DNA from: Woronichinia naegeliana WA131
GTDB lineage: Bacteria; Cyanobacteriota; Cyanobacteriia; Cyanobacteriales; Microcystaceae
Length of the DNA stretch: 64,000 nt
Assembly: GCA_025370055.1 (NCBI GenBank)
Contig: CP073041.1
Coordinates: 6,170,272-6,234,271 of the forward strand
Direction of reading: 5' to 3'
How positions within the stretch are numbered: position 1 is the first letter of the stretch; each line of letters opens with the position of its first letter. Shown here one piece after another: positions 29,888-39,755 of this stretch. The notes below the pieces were generated by a model that saw only the letters and a program-made list of their open reading frames with translations, was not told the origin of the DNA and did not search any database. The translations under genes and the position numbers were made by a program.

Positions 29888-30037
29888 AATCACAGAACAG
29901 GGCAAACGCATCTAAATTCTAGACTCCTTATCTGATAAGACTTTCAGCGTTTCATAAAAAATCAATCATGATCTCGGAAACCCTTATCCAGCCTACCTTT
30001 CAAAAATAAGATGCGTTCGCCCTGAATCACAGAACAG
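29888..30037. mobile_element. MITE-like element with 13-bp direct repeats
   Basis: Inverted ends CAGGGCAAACGCATCT (29898-29913) and AGATGCGTTCGCCCTG (30009-30024) match in 15 of 16 positions when one is reversed. AATCACAGAACAG is repeated directly at 29888-29900 and 30025-30037, overlapping the left end. There is no coding capacity. The remaining spacer from 29784 to 30304 otherwise holds only the left flank of the IS701 remnant. Confidence 0.75.
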
Positions 30038-30304
30038 CAAAAATAAATTCAGAACGATTTTGCGTCGTTTCAGCGATTCACCAAATTGTCAAGAATTGTA
30101 AAGTCCTCTTGGTGTAAGGTTTTCAGAGCTATCAAGTTTTGAATTTGGAATTGCTGATCACAGAACTTACGCATTGACAAAAAGACTAAAATGTGCATAA
30201 TTTAGTTTTGGTAGCTTTAGATACAATTTTCTCTGAACTCTTGACAAAATCCTCTCCGATCTGATTTCCTGACATAAGGGTGTCTCTTTTTACCGAACAA
30301 AGCC

Positions 30305-31253
30305 ATGAGAAACATTACTAAGCCAACAACGGCTAAATGTAATAGGGCTATTTATACCTTATTTTTGCTCTGTGAGCCTAAATATGTAAGCTGTGTTCGG
30401 TTAGCTCAAATTCTGGGCAATTTATCTCATGACAGTATCAATCGGTTCTTGTGGCGAGAGGACTATACACCCAAGGATTTATTTGATGAAGTGGCTCCGC
30501 AAATTGAACTAGAAGGCGGAACACTCAGTGTAGATGACACGGTAATTGACAGGCCTTATAGTAACCAAGCCAAGGCTGAGTTAATCGATTACTTTTACTC
30601 AGGTAAACACAAAAAGGTAGTCAAGGGTATAAACGTGGTTACCCTATATTAGACCGACGGGCAGGGATTGTCAGTTCCTGTCAATTATCGAATCGTTAAT
30701 AAACAGGAGGGAAAGACAAAACATGAATATTTCTTAGAGATGTTGGCAGAAGTAAAAGCTTGGGGACTGAAGGCAGAGACAGCCACAGGAGATAGTTGGT
30801 ATGCTTCGAAAAACAACCTGAATACCATTAAAGACAAGGACTTTCAGGGATTGTTCGCTTTGGAAGCAAATCGTTTAGTCTCGGTTGAACTAGAAACTAA
30901 ATATGTTCAAGTTCAAACTTTAGATATTCCTCAAGATGGCTTAATTGTTTATCTCAAACAAGTGGGATGAGTCAAGGTATTTAGAACGGTTCTCAAAAAC
31001 GAAATTCGTTACTACGTGATGTTCGTCCCCAATTTAGATAAACTGGACTCAATCACCTGGAGAGAATTCCAGAAAATTCATGACCAACATTGGGGAATTG
31101 AGGAGTATCATCGCGCCTTAAAACAAGTGTGTAATATTGAGAGGTTTCAAGTGAGAGAAAGTCGGGCGATAAGGACTCATATCTTTTGTGCCATTCGCTG
31201 CTTTGTTCAGTTAGAATGCCTCCGATTTAAAGGGCAAATTATCAATTGGTATT
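30305..31253 (+). pseudogene. IS701-family transposase with two in-frame stops
   Basis: One reading frame runs through MRNITKPTTAKCNRAIYTLFLL, GGTLSVDDTVIDRPYS (first Asp), TATGDSWYASKNN (second Asp) and HDQHWGIEEYHRALKQVCNIERFQVR (Glu), the IS701 order. It is broken by TAG at 30650 and TGA at 30968 and loses its C-terminus at a junction with an IS630-type remnant near 31253. Dead. Confidence 0.82.
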
Positions 31254-32325
31254 CCTTCTCATCAGCATACTGAACCACATCTCAATTTGATTGAGCCAAG
31301 AGCAATGCTTGGGGGTGAAGTGGAAGACAATTTTATGACTGGGCTCTCGCAAAAATTCAGAACGGCTTTGCATTGATTGGAGAATGCCTGATTTTCCTTT
31401 GATGCCCAAGTCGGTCTCAAGTCCTTCGACTTGCGCCACCCAAGCCTACTAGTGATTCTGATTGATGGGTGTTCAAGCAATCCATCAGCAGGTGCCACTT
31501 GACAGTCTTTGGGTCACTGGCAACCAACTGTTGAACATGATTGAGATAGTCTATCTCAGTGCGCGTGTCTCCCACACTGGCTTGGGCAATCTGACCTGAA
31601 ACCACATTAAAACTGGCAATTAACGTCTGGGTGCCGTGACGAATATACTCAAATTCTCGCCTTTCTGGTTTGCCAGGTCGCATTGGTTGGGCAGGAGCCT
31701 TTCGTTCCAAGGCTTGAATGCCGGTCATCTCATCAATGGAAATTGTCTGTTCTCCCTGTTCTGCTCGCTCCATTGCACTCAGGTAGGTCTGACAAATGTC
31801 ACTAACTTTCTCATCAAACTCAGGGTCGGGGGGAGGATTTAACCAATATTGCGATTGGTGTGGTTTCAAGTCGGCTTCCGCCAGCAATCGTCCCACATGG
31901 CGAGGGGAGATGCTCTCAACAATGCCTTGTTTGAGCATTTCATCCGCCAGTTCCCGCGCTGTCCAATGACTGAGCGGTCGGTCATAATCCGCCGGTGGCT
32001 CACAAGCTATCGCAAATAACTGAAGAATCTGCTCTAAGCTAAAGGTCATGGGACCTCCCGGTCGAGGTGCATCCGTTAATCGCTCCACCACCGACAGGGG
32101 CTTGCCACTCAGCTCTAGCCAACGATTGCGCCATAGTCGGGCCATATCTCGACTGATGTTAAGGGCGCGACCAATCTCTCGATGATTCTGTCCAGCATCG
32201 GCTTGTAGAATAATCTTGGCTCTGAGGACAATTTGCTGGGAAGTACTGTGCCGATTGACCAAATGTTGCAGTTGCTCTCGCTCCAGTTCGCTTAGGTGCA
32301 GTGGCGTTGGTGCTAATCTAGGCAT
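31242..32325 (-). pseudogene. IS630-family transposase, frameshifted and 3-prime truncated
   Basis: The N-terminal two thirds (32325-31417) show a helix-turn-helix half (ELEREQLQHLVNRHSTSQQIVLRAKIIL...REIGRALNISRDMARLWRNRW), SIDEMTGIQALERK (first Asp) and HLLMDCLNTHQSES (second Asp). An extra G near 31432 shifts the frame; the rest (31439-31242) carries [21 protein letters not shown] (Glu) and ends abruptly against the IS701 remnant. An end-like sequence CCCAAGCCTACTAG lies at about 32376, outside the start codon, and the same 14 bases recur at the frameshift. Confidence 0.85.
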
Positions 32326-32452
32326 TGTCCTATCCTCTGTTTTAAGTTCTCCCTAAATGGTAGCTCTATTCACGCCCAAGCCTACTAGGTTATTTTAACT
32401 CACATCAGACGTATAGTTATAGATTCTAACCTGAAGAGCCATCTTGCTTGCG

Positions 32453-32863
32453 ATGAACTTTTCCACCATAACGCCTAAAGCCCCTGTTCTATCCTATTCT
32501 GAGACAACCCAAAAACGTGCTCAACGTGCCTTGGCTTGTTCTCCTTTTCGTTTAGCTTTGTTTATCAGCATGGTCAGCGAGAGTGTTCCGTTACCTCTCA
32601 TTGCTCATCAGTCAGGAGTTGATAAGGGCTTTACCCTCAATGGTCTTTCAGAAAGACGGGTAGAGTCAGAGTTGTCATGGCTAATTAAAGTCGGTTTACT
32701 GCGCCGAGAAGTGGATGGACAGGGCATCACGGATAGCTTTCGCTTAACTCCTTTGGGGAAACAAGTTGTTCAAGAATGGACAAATTTAGGGGATTTGCCC
32801 AAACCGACCTGGTGGGAACGATGTCGAAATCAAGTACGACGTTGGTTATCTTTATCGTTCTAA
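32453..32863 (+). CDS. Conserved cyanobacterial protein, Npun_F0494-like
   Basis: A 136-residue cytosolic protein from ATG 32453. The sequence YSETTQKRAQRALACSPFRLALFISMVSESVPL and ESELSWLIKVGLLRREVDGQGITDSFRLTPLGKQVVQEW looks like a small winged-helix fold. It resembles the cyanobacterial family named after Npun_F0494, from memory; function unknown. It sits as an intact native gene between two dead IS elements, with an IS200/IS605-type right end beginning 18 bp after its stop. Confidence 0.65.
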   Translation: MNFSTITPKAPVLSYSETTQKRAQRALACSPFRLALFISMVSESVPLPLIAHQSGVDKGFTLNGLSERRVESELSWLIKVGLLRREVDGQGITDSFRLTPLGKQVVQEWTNLGDLPKPTWWERCRNQVRRWLSLSF

Positions 32864-32880
32864 AGTCAAAGGATTGAGTT

Positions 32881-32980
32881 TTGACATCCTCTCGGCCGTA
32901 GAACGGCGAAGATTCCTAAACCTCACAATTTAGGTTTCTGCTCTATAGCAACTGCCTCCACCCCCAAGGAGTTTTATGAG
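32881..32980 (-). mobile_element. Solo IS200/IS605-type right end
   Basis: On the minus strand the block reads GGAATCTTCGCCGTTCTACGG...GAGAGGATGTCAA, with stem GCCGT-aga-ACGGC (32895-32907), then a second stem AAACCT...AGGTTT (32918-32937) inside. This is the hairpin plus (G/A)TGTCAA layout of IS200/IS605-family right ends, where the guide RNA scaffold of TnpB lies. No tnpB frame is present. Confidence 0.55.
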
Positions 32981-32981
32981 G

Positions 32982-33273
32982 TGGCCCCCCAAAACTGGAC
33001 AGTAGTGTAAGCTCTAAATCGAACTCAGGAGAGCTATGAGCAACAAGAAAAAACAGTATGGAGCCCAGTTCAAAGCCAAAGTCGCCTTAGAAGCAATTCG
33101 AGGAGAGAAAACGGTATCTGAATTAGCCAGTCAATATGAAATTCATCCAACAATGATTAATGGATGGAAACGAAAAGAATTAGGCTTAAATCGAGAATTG
33201 TCTGACACCAACCTATCCCACCTTGAATTTCCTTGTCTTTCCAGCTTAAATGAATCCAGTTTTGCGATCGGAA
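32982..33273 (+). pseudogene. IS3-family OrfA fragment
   Basis: An IS3-like end TGGCCCCCCAAAACTGGACAG at 32982 precedes a start codon at 33036. The first ~46 residues (KKKQYGAQFKAKVALEAIRGEKTVSELASQYEIHPTMINGWK) are the OrfA helix-turn-helix of IS3 elements. After WKRKE the sequence no longer matches OrfA; OrfB is absent. The remainder is cut by the IS inserted at 33274. Confidence 0.75.
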
Positions 33274-34869
33274 CTGGACAGTGGGAAGTTCTCGAGCAGG
33301 GTAAGTGAGAAAAGAAAATCGGACATGCGATACCCAAGAGTGCCGTTATGTCCGAAACTGGCTGATATAGAAAATCGATAGCCAGTGCTATCTATCAATT
33401 ATGCAACTATGTCAGCGACTAGAGCAAATCCTAGAGAATCTCCGTCCCGCCTTTAGCCGAGAAGCAACGTACCAATGGTTTATCCTATTAGCCTGGGGAG
33501 TAGTGCTCAACAGCCAACCGAGCGCAATAACAAGCTATGTCAATGCCTTAGGGTTAACAGAGAGCTACTACCATCAGGCACTACATTGGTTTGAATCCAA
33601 GGCATTTAACGTCAAAGGACTGACCTTGGGATGGTCGAAGTGGGTAAGTCAGCATGAAAATCTATATCGAATCAAGGAAAAACGAGTGTATGTGGGGGAT
33701 GGAATCAAAGTGGGGAAAGAAGGGCGCAAGATGCCAGGGGTAAAACGACTACACCAAGAATCCGGAAATGTGGCGAAGCCAGAATGGATAAGGGGGCATT
33801 ACTTCAATGCCTTGAGTGTTTTGGTGGGAGCAGGAAAAGCCTGCTTTGCCTTGCCCTTAGTGTTGCGGCTAGACGATGGCATCAAGTCCAAAGCAACGGC
33901 AAAGGAAGGGAAAAAAGGCAGCAAAAAAGAGAAGACTACTCTAGTCACGAAAATGGGGGAGCTTTGCACTACCTACGCAGAGGCGGGAAGCTATGTGATT
34001 TTGGATGCTTACTTCGCTTGTGGAGCAGTGCTCAAAAGTTTTCGCCAAAATGCCTTGCATCTCATCACCCGAGTGCGTTGCTCTACAGTGGCATATGCTC
34101 CCTTTTCTTCCGTTCCGACCTTGAGGGGGAAAGGACGACCACGGCTTTGGGGGAGTTCAATAAAACTAGAAAGCCTGTTTGCTCTTGTGGAGGATTTTCC
34201 CACCGCTAAAGTCTGGCTCTATGGTCAACAAGTCTCCGTTTCTTATCAGTGCTTTGAGTTCCACTGGGATAGTCCCCATCAGCTCGTTAAGTTTGTCCTC
34301 ACCCAATTGCCCAACGGACAAAGACTGATTCTGCTTTCTACTGACCTCTGTTTGACTGGACCTGAGATTATTGCCGCTTACGGTCTCCGATTTAAGATTG
34401 AAGTCACTTTTCGTCAATTAATCCATCTTTTGGGCGGCTTTGCCTATCGTTTTTGGCTTAAGGCTCTTCCTACTTTACCGACCTGGCCTAGCAATCTTAT
34501 CCTCCCTGACTATCCCCAAACTGTTCAGACTCAGATTTTAAACAAAGTAGAAGCCTTTGAGCGTTTTGTTAATCTTCATGTCATTGTTCTCGGCTTACTT
34601 CAAATTCTTTCCTTAGAGTTACCCCAGGGGATTTGGGCTAATTTCCCTCGCTGGTTTCGGACTCTACCCTCCCATGGCTATCCTAGTGAACGCATTGCTC
34701 AACTAGCCATCCAACATCAAGCCCCAATGATTTTTCCTCAAAGTCCACCTAGTCTGCTTTTGCCTAAATTCCTTGCCGCTAAACTTGACCCTTTTCCAAG
34801 TCCTGATAGACTTACTTTGGCCGCATAGTCATTACCTTCTCTGCCATCCATAAACTTCCCACTGTCCAG
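33274..34869 (+). mobile_element. Intact IS4-like element, 1596 bp, 7-bp target duplication
   Basis: Perfect 17-bp inverted ends CTGGACAGTGGGAAGTT (33274-33290) and AACTTCCCACTGTCCAG (34853-34869). They are flanked by ATCGGAA at 33267-33273 and 34870-34876. It holds one uninterrupted transposase gene, so it is the only element in the window that looks fully competent. A 7-bp duplication would suit the ISPepr1 branch of the IS4 family, but the family is not settled. Confidence 0.9.
33401..34828 (+). CDS. DDE transposase (IS4-like), full length
   Basis: 475 residues starting at ATG 33401. Candidate catalytic parts are VYVGDGIKVGKEGRKMPG (Asp), SYVILDAYFACGAVL (Asp) and LRFKIEVTFRQLIHLLGG (Glu), with a long insertion containing basic SKATAKEGKKGSKKEK. 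The C-terminal ~80 residues are leucine- and proline-rich. Between strands the spacing is larger than in classical IS4. It is intact, so the element could be mobile and could act in trans on relatives elsewhere in the genome. Confidence 0.8.
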   Translation: MQLCQRLEQILENLRPAFSREATYQWFILLAWGVVLNSQPSAITSYVNALGLTESYYHQALHWFESKAFNVKGLTLGWSKWVSQHENLYRIKEKRVYVGDGIKVGKEGRKMPGVKRLHQESGNVAKPEWIRGHYFNALSVLVGAGKACFALPLVLRLDDGIKSKATAKEGKKGSKKEKTTLVTKMGELCTTYAEAGSYVILDAYFACGAVLKSFRQNALHLITRVRCSTVAYAPFSSVPTLRGKGRPRLWGSSIKLESLFALVEDFPTAKVWLYGQQVSVSYQCFEFHWDSPHQLVKFVLTQLPNGQRLILLSTDLCLTGPEIIAAYGLRFKIEVTFRQLIHLLGGFAYRFWLKALPTLPTWPSNLILPDYPQTVQTQILNKVEAFERFVNLHVIVLGLLQILSLELPQGIWANFPRWFRTLPSHGYPSERIAQLAIQHQAPMIFPQSPPSLLLPKFLAAKLDPFPSPDRLTLAA

Positions 34870-34876
34870 ATCGGAA

Positions 34877-35199
34877 AACCTATGATAATTTGGGGTGATT
34901 AATCAAAGCTTAACCATCAATAAAATTTTGGTTAACAAAAGATTAACTCCCCTAAACCGCTTGAGATATCAAGACTTCTAGCCATTTCAAGGTGATGGGA
35001 GCTTATCAAGTAAAGATAATCAAGCCCCTTGAATTTTAAGCAAAACCCATTATAATATTTTTGGGATATTTGACTTTGAGCAAGTTGACTGACTGAATCA
35101 TACAACTGTTCATTAAAATGTGTTACTTAAAACACATAGACTTGTAATGGGTCTAGTGAATATGCCAACCTAGAACTATTGATAGGTGTGAGGATTAAA
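34877..35199. other. Spacer upstream of the porin gene
   Basis: About 320 bp with no supportable gene. It holds an AT-rich stretch CATTATAATATTTTTGGG around 35050 that could serve as a promoter, and a small inverted pair TGTGTTACTTAAAACACA (35119-35136), which could be an operator or attenuator. GTGAGGAT just before the ATG is the ribosome binding site. Regulation by iron is plausible from gene family only; I see no convincing Fur box. Confidence 0.4.
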
Positions 35200-37074
35200 A
35201 TGATGAAAAAAGTACTATGGCAGACTGCCAAAGTAATACCAGTGGTGCTAGGAGCTTCCTTCTTAGCCACCCAAGGGGCAATGGCTGCTTCTGAAGATAA
35301 TGTCGATGTATCTCAAACGCAAAATCTTGCAACCCCGACCCAAGAGGTTGCTCCCGCAGCGATGCCAGCCTTGGCAACTCAAGCTGATGCTCTAGAGTTA
35401 ATTCGTCACCGTCAGAATTTAAAAACCTTTAATGCTGCTCCCAATGGTGAGCAGGGAATGTCTCAAGTAACCAGTGTTTCTGAACTGCGAGACGTACAAC
35501 CCACCGAGTGGGCCTATGAAGCTTTAAAAAGTTTGGTTGAACGTTATGGTTGTATTGTCGGCTATCCAGACCGTACCTTCCGAGGGAATCGCGCCCTCTC
35601 TCGTTGGGAATTTGCCGCCGGTCTAAATGCTTGTATGAACGTCATGGAGCGTTTATTACAAGAAAACGTGGCAGTTATTCGGGAAGATATCGACAAACTC
35701 AAAGCCCTTGCCCAACAATTTGAACAGGAATTAGCGGCCCTAGGAGCACGGGTGGATAACCTCGAAGCTCGGACTTCTTACCTCGAAGATCACCAATTCT
35801 CGACGACGACCAAGTTAAACGCCAATGTTATTATTGCTGTTACCGATCAATTTGGTAATGATAAGGCCCTGAACTGGCGACAGCAGACTACTTTTAATAA
35901 TAACCAAGCGGCTGGGCGTAATCCCCAAAAAACGCCGGTTGATGAAAATACCACTCTCAGCGATCGCGTTCGTCTTAACTTTGACACCAGTTTTACGGGG
36001 AAAGACCGACTGCGTACCCGACTCGAAGCCGGAGATGTGCCTAACATGGCCGGAGCAACGGGAACTAGTATGGCCCGTCTCGGCTGGGATACTACCAACT
36101 ATACAGGGTCATTGGGCAGTCCCACCCCCAACAGTGTTAATGTTAGCAAACTTTTTTATCGCACTCCAGTTGCGGGCAATATTGTCGTCCATGTCGGTGC
36201 TGTCGGCTTAGATTTAGATGATGTCTTTGATGTTCATAACCCCTACTTGTCCAGTAGTGAGTTAGGTTCATTAAGTCGTTATGGACGCTTTAACCCTCTG
36301 CTCTATCGTGGGCCATCGGGTGCTGGTGCAGCATTTCAGTATAAGTTCAGTAAAGAGTTAGCTTTGACAGCGGCCTACCTAGCGGATTCTACCAACCTAT
36401 CTTCTAGCCTAGGGGGGTCTTCCCGTGTGGGCAATCCAGAGAATGGCAATGGTCTGTTTAACGGCCAGTTTAGTACTGGAACCCAATTAGATTGGAATAT
36501 CACTGATACTCTCGGTATTGGCGTTGCCTATCTCCACTCCTATTTCCGGGGTGCTTCTGCGGCGGACTATACCTCTGGACAAACCATTGATCTAGTCAAT
36601 GGAACCGGTAGTGCCGTCGCCCGTGATCCCTTCTTTGGTGCTCCAACCGTTCGGGATAGCTATGGTGCCTCTGCCAACTGGCGTATTTCTGATGGCATGA
36701 ACCTTTCTGCCACAGGGGCTTATGCTTATGCCTATGCGACAGGTTTAGACCGGAATGAAGTGTCTCGTAATGGTTATGGTGCTGATCTATGGACATGGAA
36801 TGCCGCTTTGTCCTTCTTAGATTTAGGAACCCAGGGAGCCGTTCTCTCCATTGGTGGTGGTTTAATGCCCTACGCTCCCACTGTCACCAACCGTCCGGGT
36901 GATCCCATTAATAATGATCGCAATGCTCCCTATCAGATTGAAACTCAGTACAGGTATCCGGTCGCCAAGAATATTACCCTAACACCTGGTTTCTACGTCA
37001 TCTTTAATCCAGAAGCCAATGGTAATAACTCTAGTATCTGGGTTGGTACTCTGCGGACAACCTTTGTGTTCTAA
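35200..37074 (+). CDS. Iron-uptake porin (SLH plus OprB-type outer-membrane channel)
   Basis: About 624 residues from ATG 35200, with a GTGAGGAT ribosome site. Signal peptide VIPVVLGASFLATQGAMAA is followed by a spacer, a single SLH domain (ELRDVQPTEWAYEALKSLVERYGCIVGYPDRTFRGNRALSRWEFA, residues ~90-140), a coiled coil (VIREDIDKLKALAQQFEQELAALGARVDNLEARTSYLE), and a ~420-residue beta-barrel ending in the aromatic RTTFVF. This is the standard plan of cyanobacterial porins that bind peptidoglycan by the SLH domain and pass small solutes, some of them iron. It is monocistronic with a strong terminator. Confidence 0.93.
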   Translation: MMKKVLWQTAKVIPVVLGASFLATQGAMAASEDNVDVSQTQNLATPTQEVAPAAMPALATQADALELIRHRQNLKTFNAAPNGEQGMSQVTSVSELRDVQPTEWAYEALKSLVERYGCIVGYPDRTFRGNRALSRWEFAAGLNACMNVMERLLQENVAVIREDIDKLKALAQQFEQELAALGARVDNLEARTSYLEDHQFSTTTKLNANVIIAVTDQFGNDKALNWRQQTTFNNNQAAGRNPQKTPVDENTTLSDRVRLNFDTSFTGKDRLRTRLEAGDVPNMAGATGTSMARLGWDTTNYTGSLGSPTPNSVNVSKLFYRTPVAGNIVVHVGAVGLDLDDVFDVHNPYLSSSELGSLSRYGRFNPLLYRGPSGAGAAFQYKFSKELALTAAYLADSTNLSSSLGGSSRVGNPENGNGLFNGQFSTGTQLDWNITDTLGIGVAYLHSYFRGASAADYTSGQTIDLVNGTGSAVARDPFFGAPTVRDSYGASANWRISDGMNLSATGAYAYAYATGLDRNEVSRNGYGADLWTWNAALSFLDLGTQGAVLSIGGGLMPYAPTVTNRPGDPINNDRNAPYQIETQYRYPVAKNITLTPGFYVIFNPEANGNNSSIWVGTLRTTFVF

Positions 37075-37097
37075 AACGCTGTAATTAGTTGTATATC

Positions 37098-37140
37098 ACT
37101 CGCTAGATTTTTCTTTATAGGGAGATCCAGCGAGTTTTTT
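37098..37140 (+). terminator. Rho-independent terminator of the porin gene
   Basis: Arms ACTCGCT (37098-37104) and AGCGAGT (37129-37135) form a hairpin with a long loop, directly followed by a T6 run ending at 37140, 24 bp after the porin stop codon. Confidence 0.85.
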
Positions 37141-37306
37141 GGCTCTCTCCTTGTCTGTGTGTAATGTTATCAAAAAAAATACCATTAAAAATAATAGAAC
37201 ATTGGAGAGATGTTTACAAATAGTTATTTTTAGGATTGTTAGGCGATCGCTATTTAAATCCTAGAAAATAGTCAGGAGCGATCGCTGCTTTGATAAAAAT
37301 AAGTTG

Positions 37307-37648
37307 TTACTCAATAGTGGGGTCTGTCGTTTCCACTTCGGAAAGAACTTCGGTTGATTCAGCATCGGGAACAACTTCTGTCGCCTCAGTTTCTGAGAGA
37401 ATTTCTGTCGTTTCCGCTTCAGGAAGAACAATAGGAGCCTTTGCTTTACCTGGTTTAGGGGGTCTAGCCAAAGCTGGATTGACGATTTGCGGAGTTTTGT
37501 CTTCGCGGGAACCCTTTTTTCCTTTACCCTTATCTCTTCCACGAGCAGAACGATCCTGACGCTCCTCTCTAGACGGCTGAGGGGGCGTACCGTTGCTAGT
37601 ATCTGAATTAGCTGGACGATCAGACTTTTTGATTGGACGTTCTACCAT
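37307..37648 (-). CDS. Small disordered basic/acidic protein
   Basis: A 113-residue protein of low complexity. The N-terminal half is basic (PIKKSDRPANSD, SREERQDRSARGRDKGKGKKGSRED), the middle ALARPPKPGKAKAP is proline/lysine-rich, and the last 40 residues are an acidic repeat (ETTEILSETEATEVVPDAES). No membrane segment. Similar basic small proteins beginning MVERPIKKS occur in cyanobacteria as I recall, but without an assigned function; nucleic-acid binding is a guess from charge only. Flanked by HIP1 sites. Confidence 0.6.
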   Translation of the reverse strand: MVERPIKKSDRPANSDTSNGTPPQPSREERQDRSARGRDKGKGKKGSREDKTPQIVNPALARPPKPGKAKAPIVLPEAETTEILSETEATEVVPDAESTEVLSEVETTDPTIE

Positions 37649-37849
37649 TGTTAAATCCTAGTGACTATTTGTATCCTAGCCTATTCGGGATTCCAACAAC
37701 ACTTACTCAACCGAAGGAATGCAAATCACCTTGATTTTTCTTTACAGTACAGTATGCGCGACAATGAATAAGATCAAATACTCTAGAGCCGGGTTTGAGT
37801 TAATATAACCAGATGTCTGGGTCTTCATCTCCATATTTTATTTCTAACT

Positions 37850-39649
37850 GTGTCTGACTCTTTCTCTAAGCTCACCTCACCTTTACAGCAACTATTGATC
37901 TACAGCCGAGCCTATCGAGACGATTTTTGGAAGGCGGTAGCCTGTTCTATTCTGAATAAGCTTTTTGATTTGGCTCCTCCGGCCCTCATTGGTATGGCAG
38001 TGGATGTGGTGATCCAGCAACACAATTCCTGGATTGCCCAGATCGGCATTAAAGATATTGCCGGACAATTACTCTTTTTAACGTTACTTTCGGCCTTAAT
38101 TTGGGGGTTAGAATCCCTGTTTGAATATGCTTACCAACGTCTCTGGCGCAATTTAGCCCAGAATATTCAACATGATTTACGGTTGGAGGCCTATGATCAC
38201 TTACAAAATTTAGAATTAGCCTATTTTGAAGAGCGCAGTACGGGTGGTTTGTTATCAATTCTTAACGATGATATTAACCAGCTAGAACGATTTTTGGATG
38301 TGGGTGCTAATGATATTTTGCAGGTATTAACCACCGTGATTGTGATTGGTGGTGTTTTCTTTCTCTTTACCCCTAATATTGCCTGGATGGCAATGCTGCC
38401 TATTCCTTTCATTTTAATCGGAGCCGTTGGTTTTCAATCTTTTCTAACTCCTCGTTATGCTTTAGTCAGGGAAAAAGTCAGTTTACTCAATAGTCGGTTA
38501 GCCAATAATTTGAGTGGCATTATGACGATTAAAAGCTTTACCACTGAAGCCTATGAATTAGACCGATTAAAGCAAGAAAGTGAAGCCTATCGTTATAGTA
38601 ATCAATTGGCGATCGCCTTAAGTTCCGCCTTTGTTCCCATCATTCGCATCGTCATTTTAACGGGATTTACGGCCATTCTCTATTTTGGTGGTTTGGAGGT
38701 GGTGAGCGGCAAATTGGCAGTGGGCAGCTATAGTATGTTGGTCTTTCTAACCCAACGATTGCTCTGGCCCCTGACGGATTTAGGCAAAACCTTAGATTTA
38801 TATCAACGGGCAATGGCTTCGACAAGACGGGTAATGAAACTGTTAGCAACCCCGATCGCCATTCCATCCGGTCATTTGTCGCTTTTACCATCCCAAATTC
38901 GGGGTGATCTAGAATTGCGGGCAGTTACCTTCGCCTATCAAGATTATCAGCCTGTTTTGCAAAATCTTTCCCTCACCATTCCCGCCGGTAAAACCACGGC
39001 CATTGTTGGGTCAACCGGATCGGGGAAAAGTACATTAGTGAAATTGTTGCTCAGATTCTATGAAATTCAAGCGGGAACCATTTATCTCGATGGCATAGAT
39101 ATTCAAGAAATTCAGCTAGGGGATCTGCGGCGCAGTATGGGGTTAGTGAGTCAGGATGTTTTTCTGTTTCACGGGACAGTCCGAGACAATATTGCCTATG
39201 GCAAAGCTGATGCCACAGTGGATGAGATTGTAACGGCGGCAGAAACTGCTGAGGCTCATCGCTTCATTTTGAACTTACCCTACGGTTACGACACCATTGT
39301 GGGAGAACGGGGTCAAAAGTTATCGGGGGGTCAACGGCAACGGTTAGCGATCGCCAGGGCCGTTCTGAAAAATCCCCCTATTCTCATTCTTGATGAAGCT
39401 ACTTCTGCGGTGGATAATGAAACGGAAGCTGCCATTGTCCGTTCCCTAGATCGCATTACCCAAAATCGCACCACGATCGCGATCGCCCATCGTCTTTCCA
39501 CCATTCGTCATGCGGATTGGATTTATGTCCTAGAAAAAGGGCAAATTATCGAGCAAGGACTCCATGAAGATCTTCTCTGCAAACAAGGGGTTTATGCGGG
39601 ATTGTGGCAGGTTCAAACCGGCGAAAGTCCTATTTCAATGGACAATTGA
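37850..39649 (+). CDS. ABC exporter, fused membrane and ATPase domains (MsbA/ATM1 type)
   Basis: A 599-residue half-transporter. Residues ~20-310 form a six-helix type I exporter domain. The ATPase domain (~345-590) has Walker A VGSTGSGKST, Q-loop VSQDVFLF, signature KLSGGQRQRLAIARA, Walker B PILILDEATSAVD and the H-loop IAIAHRLSTIR. It should work as a homodimer in the inner membrane, exporting a lipid, peptide or drug; the substrate cannot be read. It starts with GTG 37850 (MSDSFSKL). It is not linked to the ATPase-less MacB-like permease at 12.6 kb. Confidence 0.93.
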   Translation: MSDSFSKLTSPLQQLLIYSRAYRDDFWKAVACSILNKLFDLAPPALIGMAVDVVIQQHNSWIAQIGIKDIAGQLLFLTLLSALIWGLESLFEYAYQRLWRNLAQNIQHDLRLEAYDHLQNLELAYFEERSTGGLLSILNDDINQLERFLDVGANDILQVLTTVIVIGGVFFLFTPNIAWMAMLPIPFILIGAVGFQSFLTPRYALVREKVSLLNSRLANNLSGIMTIKSFTTEAYELDRLKQESEAYRYSNQLAIALSSAFVPIIRIVILTGFTAILYFGGLEVVSGKLAVGSYSMLVFLTQRLLWPLTDLGKTLDLYQRAMASTRRVMKLLATPIAIPSGHLSLLPSQIRGDLELRAVTFAYQDYQPVLQNLSLTIPAGKTTAIVGSTGSGKSTLVKLLLRFYEIQAGTIYLDGIDIQEIQLGDLRRSMGLVSQDVFLFHGTVRDNIAYGKADATVDEIVTAAETAEAHRFILNLPYGYDTIVGERGQKLSGGQRQRLAIARAVLKNPPILILDEATSAVDNETEAAIVRSLDRITQNRTTIAIAHRLSTIRHADWIYVLEKGQIIEQGLHEDLLCKQGVYAGLWQVQTGESPISMDN

Positions 39650-39678
39650 CAAGGGATAATGGACAATTGACAAGGGAT
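39637..39678. repeat. 21-bp tandem repeat over the ABC gene stop codon
   Basis: Two perfect copies of AATGGACAATTGACAAGGGA plus T run 39637-39657 and 39658-39678; the first copy encodes the last residues MDN and the TGA stop. AT-rich inverted sequences (TTATCAACTATCCATTATTAAC) follow to 39715. Such ATTGAC/ATTATC repeats are frequent in cyanobacterial spacers. Confidence 0.85.
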
Positions 39679-39755
39679 AATTATCAACTATCCATTATTA
39701 ACTATCAATTAATTAGCTCTGTTATTTTCACGAAATTCCCTAAATAAAGTTCACC